NCBI GenBank assembly: GCA_022361455.1
Contig: JAKSAW010000181.1
Location: 1 to 41,139, forward strand
Direction: 5' to 3'
Origin: Pseudomonadales bacterium
Lineage (GTDB): Bacteria > Pseudomonadota > Gammaproteobacteria > Pseudomonadales > Ketobacteraceae
DNA: 41,139 nt
Part shown: positions 27,387-35,322 of the stretch, piece after piece
Numbering within the stretch: the stretch's first letter is position 1
Layout of the letters: each line of letters starts with the position of its first letter
Program-made: the position numbers and the translations under genes
Notes under the pieces: model-generated
What the model was told of the DNA's origin: nothing
Database searches by the model: none
Seen by the model: only the letters and a program-made list of their open reading frames with translations

Positions 27387-28373
27387 TTATGAATCTAATA
27401 ACGGGGATCGACGCCCTTGTAGCCCACCCGAATGCACCAATAGTAAACGATGACCGGGAGGGAAATAACCATGCTGCGCTAACTGGTAAACTCCATAAAA
27501 AAGTTTAGCGGTATATATAGGATCTAGCAGGAGTTGAGTGTTTGTTTCGAACTCATGCACAAAATTCTTGATCTCCGGGGATAGTTTACCAAATCCACCA
27601 CCATGATAATCACTAAACACCTGCAACTTGCCCGTTGGTAACGGCCAATAGCGCCACATTTTCTGCTGGATACTGGCTTCATACCAGTCACCTTTCAATG
27701 CCGACACCCCTAAAACTCGCTTACTAGAGGGCAAAGCTTGGCGAATACCAATCAGTGAGTTACCGGTACCACAAGCGATAGCTACTGAATGAGCGGCCAA
27801 TAAACGCTCAGCGCAATCACCTGCTAATTGATTAAAAACAGTACCGATCCCCAAAAAGCCCAAAAAATTATCAGCACCTTCTGGGATCAAATAGATGTTG
27901 GGTGATTTCGCAGCTAGTTTATGCAGATAGTCCGCACTATTGCGTCGTCGATAGGTTTGCCGGGAAACAAAGCTTAACTGAGCTCCCCAAGACTGCAGAT
28001 CTGCAAGCAAAGCATTGGGTTTATCCCGCCATTCTTCGCCGCGAATAATCACGTTCAGTTTGATATCTAACTGCTTCGCAGCAAAAGCCAGAGCATGTAA
28101 GTGATTCGACCAGGGGCCACCAAAGCTCAGCAATTCAGAAGCCCCCGCGGCCTTTGCTTGAGCGAGATTGAACTTTAATTTATACCATTTGTTGCCTGAG
28201 ATAATCGGATGCACCGCATCTAGCCGCAGCACATCCACCGCTAAATCCAATCCTTTAGATTGAAAAAAACTGCAAGGCTCAATGACCGGCACACCAATGC
28301 AAAGGGCCTCCCGCATTGGAGTCGCCAAAGATTCAAAATCGGAGATTAATGGTTGGTAGAAAGGATTTTGCAC
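27387..28373 (-). CDS. PLP-dependent ACC deaminase / D-cysteine desulfhydrase family enzyme
   Basis: This 328-residue enzyme of the tryptophan-synthase-beta fold has the PLP lysine in SGNKWYKLK (about residue 70), the substrate loop SFGGPWSNHLHALA and the phosphate-binding ACGTGNSLIG motif near 195. It belongs to the group that acts on D-cysteine or 1-aminocyclopropane-1-carboxylate; the exact substrate cannot be decided here. The start is given as GTG at 28373, which lies at the foot of a hairpin, and a later ATG (residue 20) is possible. It is first of a three-gene operon with nadK. Confidence 0.9.
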   Translation of the reverse strand: MQNPFYQPLISDFESLATPMREALCIGVPVIEPCSFFQSKGLDLAVDVLRLDAVHPIISGNKWYKLKFNLAQAKAAGASELLSFGGPWSNHLHALAFAAKQLDIKLNVIIRGEEWRDKPNALLADLQSWGAQLSFVSRQTYRRRNSADYLHKLAAKSPNIYLIPEGADNFLGFLGIGTVFNQLAGDCAERLLAAHSVAIACGTGNSLIGIRQALPSSKRVLGVSALKGDWYEASIQQKMWRYWPLPTGKLQVFSDYHGGGFGKLSPEIKNFVHEFETNTQLLLDPIYTAKLFYGVYQLAQHGYFPPGHRLLLVHSGGLQGRRSPLLDS

Positions 28374-28407
28374 ACTGCCTGCTCAATTCTATGGAGCAAG
28401 GCAGTGT
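28372..28407 (-). terminator. Hairpin at the start of the ACC deaminase-like gene
   Basis: ACACTGCCT (28372-28380) pairs with AGGCAGTGT (28399-28407), and GCTC/GAGC extend the stem inside after a 1-base bulge. It follows the stop of the upstream coiled-coil gene by about 43 bp and includes part of the listed GTG start. It may be a terminator, an attenuator or a hairpin that limits translation. Confidence 0.55.
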
Positions 28408-28449
28408 AAGCGATTGCAGAGATATTGGTAAGAGCCGGAAACCGTGAAT

Positions 28450-29955
28450 CTAGCTCCTGAGATTGACGACGTTTTCTCCACTACGATGAGCTTTATGTTT
28501 TTCACAGCGATCGTGCTCGCCCAACACAAACTGACTCGGCACGTCGGTTCTGCGAATTTTGCAGCCACATACCTTGTCTTTAGTGAGCGGTGCTTGGCAG
28601 GTTGGATTATTATAATGATCCAACCAAGTTCGATAATGCTCTTCGGATACTAAACAACGGTCAGCGGCAAATCCGATGGGATTCTCCATATAGGTGCCCA
28701 TGTCTTTCAAGGTGATAGAAATATGTCCCGCTCCAGGATGGAACGCGATAAAGCTAACACCCAGCGCTTCCAATTTATCTAAGAATTTATCGCCACCTTC
28801 ATTCACTAAGCGCAGCTTATCGCGGCGAAGTTCACACAATTCTTCACGCAGTTTTTTAGCCACTTCATGACGATGGATTAACTCCATATTGCGCAGCTCG
28901 ATATCTTCCCTGAGTTTCGCTGTTTCTTCAGCAATGCGCTGAGCCATTAATTCCTCATATTGAGCGCGAAGTCCATCGACCTGCTGCTTCTCATGGGCTT
29001 CAGCTTTTTGAAGTTCTAAATCGCGAGTACGTTTAAAGGCTTCAAGCTGACGACGCTGTGCTTCGTTTTGCTCTCTCAAGGCAATATTTTGTGAATGCAA
29101 CGATTCATGCTGGTTGGTAAGCCTGGCAACTTCAATTTCTTGCTGCTGAATCTTCTTCTCATACCCCAGCTTCATTTTCGCCATCTGTTGTTGATGATCA
29201 GTCTGCATCGTTTTAATGTGCAGACGTTGCTGACGAATTAAGCTGGCAATTTTTTTACGGTGGGCAGATTCCAGAGCTTCTAACTGGCTTTCGGTGAGGC
29301 CCATGTCCTGCTCATCGTAATGAGCAAAGTCATCCATGTAATCATCGCTTTCGATATCATCATCCGAAGACAGTACTGGCGGCGCTTCTATTACAGGCGG
29401 TTGACGAGTTTGCTTCTTTCGAGCGGGTTTAGCTGCTGGTGCAGGCTCTTCACCCATAGTCCATTGATTCTCTGATGCTGCCGACACTTTGGCAATTGAT
29501 TCTACCGGGCCGCTTGTTGGTAGGCACAATCGGTTGTTCGCCACCGCATCACGCATTCTTACGAAGGTATTGTTGTCCGGCGTCATGATCGGATCCCAAA
29601 GCTGTGCTTCATGCCAATTTACAGAACATTGGCTTTTGCACGCCAACCGAATAGGACCTGCCCCCATATCGGGACCACGACCAGCGGTATCAGCTAAGTG
29701 ACGCAAAGGGATATTCCAGGACTTGTCGGCGTAGCCTTGGCGGTCAAAGCCAATTTTGAACAACACGCACGCATTGACTTTGAGTTGCCCATCCACCAAG
29801 ACATAAGCTGCCGGCACTTTATCGCCTGCGACATCGCTGAGGCCTACTACCCCATCGAGCACGGCTTCGAATTCGCTATAGGTCATTTCTTTACTGACAC
29901 CATTCCGATCAAAAAACAGAATAGCCTCAGTGGCGACCGAAGGATCGACCATCAT
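28450..29955 (-). CDS. Coiled-coil protein of unknown function with C-terminal Cys/His cluster
   Basis: This 501-residue protein has three parts. Residues 1-150 form a globular region with Cys and Trp (KSQCSVNWHEAQLWDP). Residues 150-215 are a low-complexity linker, basic then very acidic. A long coiled coil at about 221-395 is rich in Gln, Glu, Lys and Arg. The C-terminus of about 100 residues includes IAFHPGAGHISITL and a set of Cys/His residues (C434, C453, C463, C465, C484, H487) that could bind a metal. No signal peptide or membrane segment is visible. I do not recognise a named family. It is divergent from an AraC gene across 381 bp. Confidence 0.85.
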   Translation of the reverse strand: MMVDPSVATEAILFFDRNGVSKEMTYSEFEAVLDGVVGLSDVAGDKVPAAYVLVDGQLKVNACVLFKIGFDRQGYADKSWNIPLRHLADTAGRGPDMGAGPIRLACKSQCSVNWHEAQLWDPIMTPDNNTFVRMRDAVANNRLCLPTSGPVESIAKVSAASENQWTMGEEPAPAAKPARKKQTRQPPVIEAPPVLSSDDDIESDDYMDDFAHYDEQDMGLTESQLEALESAHRKKIASLIRQQRLHIKTMQTDHQQQMAKMKLGYEKKIQQQEIEVARLTNQHESLHSQNIALREQNEAQRRQLEAFKRTRDLELQKAEAHEKQQVDGLRAQYEELMAQRIAEETAKLREDIELRNMELIHRHEVAKKLREELCELRRDKLRLVNEGGDKFLDKLEALGVSFIAFHPGAGHISITLKDMGTYMENPIGFAADRCLVSEEHYRTWLDHYNNPTCQAPLTKDKVCGCKIRRTDVPSQFVLGEHDRCEKHKAHRSGENVVNLRS

Positions 29956-30336
29956 GAAGATTCACCCATCATCCTTGTAAGAACCGCTACAGCTCTTACC
30001 TGCTGCAATAAAAAATAAAATTAAAAACAATAAAAATAAGTCTAAGCAAGCTTTAGCTGCTTCGCCTCAATAATCCTTAGTTTATTAAAATCGGGTGATA
30101 CACAATGTGACCCTGGTATCACACTGATCGTAATTCCTACTCAAAACCAGACTAAAGTTTATGCCGCTTTAGCCATGTTAGGGGAACCTTTAGCCAACTT
30201 GCCGCCTGCCACGTTCAGCAAGCATGACTCCCCGGACTCAAACTTATATACTCTGGCCCAAGGCAATAATTACAACTAAAACGCCGTTATAAGATTTTAG
30301 ATATAAAAATCAGAGGGTTAGGGATAGAGCTGAGAT
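29956..30336. other. Divergent intergenic region between coiled-coil and AraC genes
   Basis: This 381-bp spacer holds an A-rich tract at about 30008-30040 and a small hairpin with arms GTAAGA (29977-29982) and TCTTAC (29994-29999) in the leader of the minus-strand gene. It also holds a nested dyad at 30095-30123, listed separately. A 77-codon open stretch on the plus strand (30046-30279) has no ribosome-binding site and I do not call it a gene. Confidence 0.6.
30095..30123. promoter_or_regulatory. Nested inverted repeat, candidate operator
   Basis: GTGATAC (30095-30101) is repeated inverted as GTATCAC (30116-30122), 14 bases apart. Inside it TGTGA (30106-30110) and TCACA (30119-30123) form a second dyad. 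The place between divergent genes, one of them a regulator, suggests a regulator-binding site, perhaps for the AraC protein itself. Confidence 0.4.
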
Positions 30337-31359
30337 ATGAAGATCGGTGATACCACGGCGAGTTATCTGCAGTATCTGTTGGATACAGCAAAATCATTAG
30401 GGGCAGACCCAGAATTGGTGCTGCAGGATGTTGGATTAGATAAAAAGTTATTGGAAGATGAGGACGCCCGCATTGACCTCACTTACTTAATGCGGATCGG
30501 CTACTACTCTATCCAACGAACCAAGCAACCGGCTATCGGGTTGATCGCTGGCAGTCGTAGCAGCATTACTCGTTTTGGTATGGCAGGACTAGCCGCCATG
30601 ACCGCTCCCACCCTGGGGGATGCCTTACGGATAATCACCACCTATGAAGATCTGTTTGGTCGTTGTTACCGCGGCAACTCAACACTAGAGCCAGATGGCC
30701 ACGAAACCTGGATGAAGTTTTACTCCATTGCTCCCTATAACGATTACACCTACTTTGTTGTCGACGCCATATTGAGTGGCTGGACTAATACCGTGTATTG
30801 GCTCACAGGTCGCAAAGATTTAGTGCAAGGCGCCTACATTGAGTTTTCCGCACCCGCTTACTACGAGGCTTACGAAAAAGCCTTCACCTGCCCGGTTCAA
30901 TTCAATCAAGAAGACAACGCCATCAAATTAGTTAAAGGTGCACTGGACACGCCACTGCTGCATCGCAACGATAGCCTTCATAAAACACTACTAGAACAAT
31001 GCGATTTGGCCCTGGGGCGAGTGGCGCTAGCAAACAGCTATCGCAACAAAGTGCTGAAAGTTCTGGGCACTATGCTGCACGGTAAAACGCCATCCATTGA
31101 AGAAGTTGCACAAGAACTGGGCATGCCCACATGGACTCTGCGGCGCAAATTAAAGGATGAAGACACGTCCTATCAAAACCTGGTGGACGAAATGCGTCGG
31201 GATGTCGCCCTAAGCTACATGAGGAACACGGATTTATCGTTTGGTGAGATTTCGTATTTGCTTGGATTTTCAACGCCAGGAGCGTTTCAAAGAGCGTTTA
31301 AGCGGTGGGCGGGAACTACCCCAGGTGAATATCGAAAGTCGTTGAATAATAAGGGTTAA
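30337..31359 (+). CDS. AraC family transcriptional regulator (Arabinose_bd N-terminus)
   Basis: This 340-residue protein has an N-terminal ligand or oligomerisation domain of the PF12625 (Arabinose_bd) type at about 20-210 and a C-terminal AraC double helix-turn-helix at about 235-335. The HTH text is PSIEEVAQELGMPTWTLRRKL and DLSFGEISYLLGFSTPGAFQRAFKRWAGTTP-like. The closest well-studied relatives regulate lipid, alcohol or virulence genes, but the ligand is unknown. It is divergent from the coiled-coil gene and convergent with the small acidic ORF. Confidence 0.95.
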   Translation: MKIGDTTASYLQYLLDTAKSLGADPELVLQDVGLDKKLLEDEDARIDLTYLMRIGYYSIQRTKQPAIGLIAGSRSSITRFGMAGLAAMTAPTLGDALRIITTYEDLFGRCYRGNSTLEPDGHETWMKFYSIAPYNDYTYFVVDAILSGWTNTVYWLTGRKDLVQGAYIEFSAPAYYEAYEKAFTCPVQFNQEDNAIKLVKGALDTPLLHRNDSLHKTLLEQCDLALGRVALANSYRNKVLKVLGTMLHGKTPSIEEVAQELGMPTWTLRRKLKDEDTSYQNLVDEMRRDVALSYMRNTDLSFGEISYLLGFSTPGAFQRAFKRWAGTTPGEYRKSLNNKG

Positions 31360-31362
31360 ATG

Positions 31363-31405
31363 TGAAATAGACGATGCTTACATTTCATAAGCATCGTCTA
31401 TTTCA
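31363..31405. terminator. 18-bp perfect hairpin overlapping the end of the small acidic ORF
   Basis: TGAAATAGACGATGCTTA (31363-31380) and TAAGCATCGTCTATTTCA (31388-31405) are perfect complements around the loop CATTTCA. The hairpin lies 3 bp after the AraC stop. On the minus strand its 5' arm is coding and the stop codon opens its 3' arm. It probably ends both convergent transcripts, although no T run follows on either side. Confidence 0.75.
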
Positions 31406-31491
31406 TCATCATAATCGAAGTCCTCTGAATCATACGATCCATCATAATAGAACTCCAAGTCTTCGGTCGAGGTTTCATATAACTCGTCCAT
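31378..31491 (-). CDS. Small, extremely acidic 37-residue protein
   Basis: The ORF runs from ATG (31491-31489) to TAA (31380-31378) on the minus strand. AAGGAG lies 8 bp upstream, one of the best ribosome-binding sites in the window. The peptide begins MDELYETSTEDLEFYY and ends DDAYEM. It has 17 acidic residues of 37 (10 Asp, 7 Glu), 6 Tyr, 2 Phe and no Lys, Arg, His or Cys. It has no signal peptide or membrane segment. Candidate promoter boxes lie at 31572-31600. I do not recognise it. Net charge of about -17 would suit an inhibitor that mimics nucleic acid or a peptide that binds a basic protein or metal, but that is speculation. Confidence 0.7.
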   Translation of the reverse strand: MDELYETSTEDLEFYYDGSYDSEDFDYDDEIDDAYEM

Positions 31492-31504
31492 TTTTACTTC
31501 TCCT

Positions 31505-31519
31505 TCTGGTTGTACCAGA
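31505..31519 (-). promoter_or_regulatory. Hairpin directly upstream of the small ORF ribosome-binding site
   Basis: On the minus strand TCTGGT, ACA, ACCAGA form a 6-bp stem with a 3-base loop. Its 3' arm runs into the AAGGAG site of the 37-residue ORF, so folding may influence ribosome access. Confidence 0.45.
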
Positions 31520-31571
31520 TTTCTATTAAAAAATGCTTGGCTGCATTAATGATCAATGCCGCTCAACGGGG

Positions 31572-31600
31572 AAGATACAAACAATCAAGTTTTGTACCAA
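31572..31600 (-). promoter_or_regulatory. Candidate promoter of the small acidic ORF
   Basis: On the minus strand TTGGTA (31600-31595) and TATCTT (31577-31572) are 17 bp apart, a sigma-70-like spacing. The implied leader is about 70-75 bases and includes a near-palindrome at 31543-31559 and the hairpin at 31505-31519. Confidence 0.45.
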
Positions 31601-31659
31601 CCTTCCCACCAGTATTGACTGCTAAATATGACAATCTAATGAAGCTTTAGTGCCCCATC

Positions 31660-31687
31660 TTTACATATGCTTTTTCATATATATGAT
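31660..31687 (+). promoter_or_regulatory. arsR promoter with overlapping ArsR-type operator
   Basis: TTTACA (31660-31665) and TATGAT (31682-31687) are 16 bp apart. The perfect 12-bp palindrome TCATATATATGA (31675-31686) covers the spacer end and most of the -10 box. ArsR-family repressors bind AT-rich dyads in this position, so arsenic-relieved autorepression is likely. Confidence 0.65.
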
Positions 31688-31717
31688 TAGCCGCATATAG
31701 GTTTGGCACTGAACTAG

Positions 31718-32155
31718 ATGGAAATCATCAATATGCAGTCACATCAACAAGTTAGGCAAAACAGCCTAAACGCGTCACCTGAACAAGACACAGTAATCGA
31801 GCTTATTGACAATCCTGTGAACTTTTTTAAAAGCCTAAGTGACGAAACCCGACTTGGCACTCTGCTGCTATTGGTAACCGAAGGCGAGCTCTGCGTCTGT
31901 GAGCTAACCGAAGCGTTATCCGTGTCACAACCCAAAATATCCCGCCACCTCGCCCTATTAAGAGACCAGCGAGTAATCACCGATCGCAAGCAAGGTCTGT
32001 GGGTTTACTACAAGATCAACCCTGCCCTGCCGGCTTGGGCCAAGGAAATATTACATCTTGCTGCAGAAAACAATGCGGCCTTTAGCCAGCCCCATCTGGA
32101 GACTCTCACCAATATGGGCAATCGACCGCAACGGCAGCAAGACAGCTGCTGCTAA
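31718..32155 (+). CDS. arsR: ArsR family metalloregulator
   Basis: This 145-residue winged-helix repressor has the HTH text LSVSQPKISRHLALLRDQ and the arsenic-binding motif ELCVCEL with Cys59 and Cys61 at the start of the DNA-binding region. It ends in a second Cys pair (Cys144, Cys145). It would repress its own operon and release DNA when As(III) binds the cysteines. ATG 31718 is used; an in-frame ATG at 31733 is also possible, and neither has a strong ribosome-binding site. It is first of three genes with gapdh and arsJ. Confidence 0.93.
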   Translation: MEIINMQSHQQVRQNSLNASPEQDTVIELIDNPVNFFKSLSDETRLGTLLLLVTEGELCVCELTEALSVSQPKISRHLALLRDQRVITDRKQGLWVYYKINPALPAWAKEILHLAAENNAAFSQPHLETLTNMGNRPQRQQDSCC

Positions 32156-32196
32156 CCACTAAGTAAATAGTTCTTAGATAAGTTTAGGATCAAGCT

Positions 32197-33204
32197 ATGA
32201 CAATTAACATTGGTATTAACGGATTTGGCCGCATGGGTCGCTTAACCATGCGTGCATTAGCGGATGCGAACGACATAAATATTGTCCACATCAACGACCC
32301 CGCTGGCGATGCGGCAACGCTAGCCCACTTAATCAATTTTGATTCTGTACACGGCCGCTGGGATCACGAAGCAGAGACTGACGGTGACAACATTATCGTG
32401 GACGGAAATACGATTACCACCAGCAGAAATACCAAGATTGAAGATAGCCCTTGGAGTAACTGCGACTTAGTAATCGAAGCTTCAGGCAAAATGAAAACCA
32501 CTGAAAAGCTCAATGCTTATTTTAAACAAGGTGTAAAAAAGGTAGTGGTAACAGCGCCGGTTAAAGAAGAAGGCGTATTAAATATCGTCATGGGTGTGAA
32601 TGATGATTTATACGAAGCCGACAGCTACAACATCGTAACGGCGGCTTCCTGTACTACCAACTGCTTGGCACCAGCGGTTAAAGTAATCCACGAAACCTTT
32701 GGTATTGAACATGGCAGCATGACTACCATTCACGATATCACTAACACGCAAACTATATTGGATGCACCTCACAAAGACTTACGCAGAGCCCGCGCCTGCG
32801 GTATGAGTTTAATTCCTACAACAACAGGTTCTGCAACGGCAATCACACACATTTTCCCAGAATTAAAAGGCCGATTAAATGGCCATGCTATTCGTGTGCC
32901 CCTGGCAAATGCCTCTATTACGGATTGTGTTTTCGAACTTAAACAATCAGTGACTGTGGAACAGGTGAACGCCGCCTTAAAATCAGCCGCAGAAAATGAG
33001 TTGGCAGGTATTCTTGGTTATGAAGAACGGCCATTAGTATCCATTGATTATCGTACAGACCCTCGGTCATCAATAGTTGATGCGTTGTCCACCATGGTAG
33101 TGAATGACACACAGCTGAAACTCTATCTGTGGTATGACAACGAATGGGGCTATGCCAACCGCACTGCCGAACTAGTACTTAAAGTAGCTGGATCGCTAAA
33201 CTAA
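32197..33204 (+). CDS. ArsJ-associated glyceraldehyde-3-phosphate dehydrogenase
   Basis: This 335-residue GAPDH has the Rossmann motif [10 protein letters not shown], the catalytic Cys152 in ASCTTNC and the later NEWGYANR motif. In arsJ operons this enzyme uses arsenate in place of phosphate to make 1-arseno-3-phosphoglycerate, which ArsJ exports. The position between arsR and arsJ, with zero bases to the arsJ start, supports that role rather than central glycolysis. AGGA lies 7 bp before the ATG. Confidence 0.95.
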   Translation: MTINIGINGFGRMGRLTMRALADANDINIVHINDPAGDAATLAHLINFDSVHGRWDHEAETDGDNIIVDGNTITTSRNTKIEDSPWSNCDLVIEASGKMKTTEKLNAYFKQGVKKVVVTAPVKEEGVLNIVMGVNDDLYEADSYNIVTAASCTTNCLAPAVKVIHETFGIEHGSMTTIHDITNTQTILDAPHKDLRRARACGMSLIPTTTGSATAITHIFPELKGRLNGHAIRVPLANASITDCVFELKQSVTVEQVNAALKSAAENELAGILGYEERPLVSIDYRTDPRSSIVDALSTMVVNDTQLKLYLWYDNEWGYANRTAELVLKVAGSLN

Positions 33205-34440
33205 ATGAACACCGTGCTATCTCCTGCTGTTAAGCAATATTTAATTGTTACTGGTAACTATTGGGCCTTTACCCTAACCGATGGCGCACTACGCATGTTA
33301 GTGGTGCTGCACTTCCATCAGCTGGGCTACTCGCCACTTGCAATTGCCATGCTGTTTTTGTTTTACGAATTCTTTGGTGTTGTCACCAATTTGTTCGGCG
33401 GCTGGTTGGGAGCTCGCATGGGCTTAAACCGAACAATGAATGTTGGCTTAGGGATTCAAGTCTTTGCTTTATTAATGCTAACGGTTCCTGCAGAAATGCT
33501 AACCGTTGCTTGGGTAATGGCAGCGCAAGCACTCTCAGGTATTGCAAAAGATCTAAACAAAATGAGCGCCAAGAGCAGCATAAAAATGTTGGTGCCAAAA
33601 AATGCCGATTCGACCCTTTATAAATGGGTCGCCTTTTTAACCGGATCCAAAAACACCCTCAAAGGCGCTGGCTTCTTTATGGGTGGAGGCCTATTAACAC
33701 TGCTTGGATTTAAAGATGCCATGATTGCGATGGCTGCCGTATTAGCGGTTATTTGGCTATTGAGCATCATTTTATTAAAAGAGGATTTAGGAAAGGCCAA
33801 GAACAAACCTAAATTCAAGGATATCTTTTCCAAGAGCAGAGCCATTAATATTTTATCTGCAGCAAGAATGTTCCTGTTTGCATCCCGAGATGTTTGGTTC
33901 GTAGTAGCCCTACCAGTGTTTCTTAGTCAGCAGTTCAACTGGAACTTTTGGCAGGTGGGAGGCTTCTTAGCTACATGGATTATCGCTTATGGAGTGGTAC
34001 AGTCCTTTGCACCTCGTATCACCCAATCAGGAAGCCATCCTCCAGGTGGATTAGCTGCGATGACTTGGGCAATATTGCTAGCGATCATTCCAGGCGCCAT
34101 TGCTCTAGGGTTCCATTTAGACTGGCCAATAAAAGAAACACTATTAGGTGGCTTAATCTTGTTTGGGTTTGTATTCGCTGTTAACTCATCATTGCATAGT
34201 TTTTTAATTGTGCGTTATGCCAGTGATGATGGCGTATCGCTAGACGTGGGTTTTTATTATATGGCGAATGCCATGGGGCGTTTGGTGGGTACTGTTTTAT
34301 CGGGCTGGCTATTTCAAGCTTATGGTTTAGCAGTTTGTCTATGGGTATCAACGCTATTTATTGCATTGACTGCGCTGATTAGCATAGCCCTGCCTAGGTC
34401 CCACACGGAATTAGATCACGCTTCCAAGCAAAGCGCATAA
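33205..34440 (+). CDS. arsJ: Organoarsenical efflux MFS transporter ArsJ
   Basis: This 411-residue membrane protein of the major facilitator superfamily has about twelve helices. The first loop after helix 2 has the family basic/Gly pattern (LFGGWLGARMGLNRTM), and AKDLNKMSAKSSIKML is typical of ArsJ. It exports the unstable 1-arseno-3-phosphoglycerate made by the adjacent GAPDH, so arsenate is removed without reduction. The ATG follows the GAPDH stop directly. It ends 23 bp from a convergent gene. Confidence 0.94.
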   Translation: MNTVLSPAVKQYLIVTGNYWAFTLTDGALRMLVVLHFHQLGYSPLAIAMLFLFYEFFGVVTNLFGGWLGARMGLNRTMNVGLGIQVFALLMLTVPAEMLTVAWVMAAQALSGIAKDLNKMSAKSSIKMLVPKNADSTLYKWVAFLTGSKNTLKGAGFFMGGGLLTLLGFKDAMIAMAAVLAVIWLLSIILLKEDLGKAKNKPKFKDIFSKSRAINILSAARMFLFASRDVWFVVALPVFLSQQFNWNFWQVGGFLATWIIAYGVVQSFAPRITQSGSHPPGGLAAMTWAILLAIIPGAIALGFHLDWPIKETLLGGLILFGFVFAVNSSLHSFLIVRYASDDGVSLDVGFYYMANAMGRLVGTVLSGWLFQAYGLAVCLWVSTLFIALTALISIALPRSHTELDHASKQSA

Positions 34441-34463
34441 CTATTGAGTTTAAATTAGTTCTT

Positions 34464-35222
34464 TCAATCTTTGAAAAAGCGCTGTTCTACTTTCTTGAGC
34501 AGCGCATGATTGGCGGGATTAGCAAGTGCTTTATTTAACTGATCGACTAACGACTGACTCCACGCTTGATCTGGCTGTACTGCAATGTAGAGAGGGTATT
34601 CCTGCAAGCAGCCTGCAACGCGTACATCTTTGGTGGATTTGCCAGCCTTACGAATTTCTAACTCATGGACCCGTTTTTCTGAAATAAAGGTATCAATCCG
34701 TTTTGATAAAAGCAGCGATTGCATGCGCTTAATTAGCATGTCGCCATTAAGTAGCAATGCATTGTTTGAACTTAGCAGGAATTGATCGATTTTGTCTCCG
34801 TAGCCATAATCCTGAACTGCGCCAACCACACGCTTCTCCAAACTTTTGGGATTCTTATATTCCCAATCATCTTCAAGTCTCGTGTAAAAGCAGTCCAAAT
34901 AATTCATCGTGGGGGTGGAGGTCAATAAAACGTGCTTTGCTTCACCAGGAACAACCGTCAGAAGTCCATTTAATCGCCCCTGCTCCGCATCCCTAACTGC
35001 TCGACTCCAAGGAAGTACTTTGATCTCAATATTCACACCAAGCTGCTTGAACACCTCGGTTAAATAGATTTCAACAATACCAGACTTGGCATTTGGCCCT
35101 TGATGCTCACAGGTATAAGGGCACCAATCGGTGGCGCCAAATACTAGAGACTTGGGCAGCTCAGCATTGACTGTCGGGGCCAATAAAACCAGCAGGCATA
35201 TATTTAGAATATTCTTGGTCAT
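34464..35222 (-). CDS. Periplasmic solute-binding protein (SBP_bac_3 family)
   Basis: This 252-residue protein has a signal peptide (cleavage after VNA, about residue 20). The amino-acid-binding fold follows: LVFGATDWCPYTCEHQGP, then EIYLTEVFKQLGVNIEIKVLPWSRAVRDAEQG, a pattern common to orphan SBP_bac_3 proteins of gammaproteobacteria. Two closely spaced cysteines near the N-terminus may form a disulfide. No permease or ATPase gene is near, so it may act in sensing or with a distant transporter. The ligand is unknown. Confidence 0.9.
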   Translation of the reverse strand: MTKNILNICLLVLLAPTVNAELPKSLVFGATDWCPYTCEHQGPNAKSGIVEIYLTEVFKQLGVNIEIKVLPWSRAVRDAEQGRLNGLLTVVPGEAKHVLLTSTPTMNYLDCFYTRLEDDWEYKNPKSLEKRVVGAVQDYGYGDKIDQFLLSSNNALLLNGDMLIKRMQSLLLSKRIDTFISEKRVHELEIRKAGKSTKDVRVAGCLQEYPLYIAVQPDQAWSQSLVDQLNKALANPANHALLKKVEQRFFKD

Positions 35223-35322
35223 TAAGAAACTTTCTATCGGTGATTATTCGCCAAATATAACCCAACCAAGTTAGAACGCAACCACAACCAAAACAGAGTC
35301 CAAAAACAGCCGAACTGGTTAG

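Noticed and set aside
30106..30123. TGTGA-N8-TCACA as a CRP/Vfr site
   Set aside because: CRP-type sites need a 6-base spacer; here it is 8. I keep it only as a generic dyad.
30046..30279. 77-codon open stretch on the plus strand in the spacer before the AraC gene
   Set aside because: It has no start codon until ATG 30175 (34 residues) and no ribosome-binding site, and the sequence matches no family I know. It is probably open by chance.
32197..33204. Central glycolytic gapA
   Set aside because: The gene is directly fused in operon order between arsR and arsJ, which fits the arsenate-specific GAPDH.
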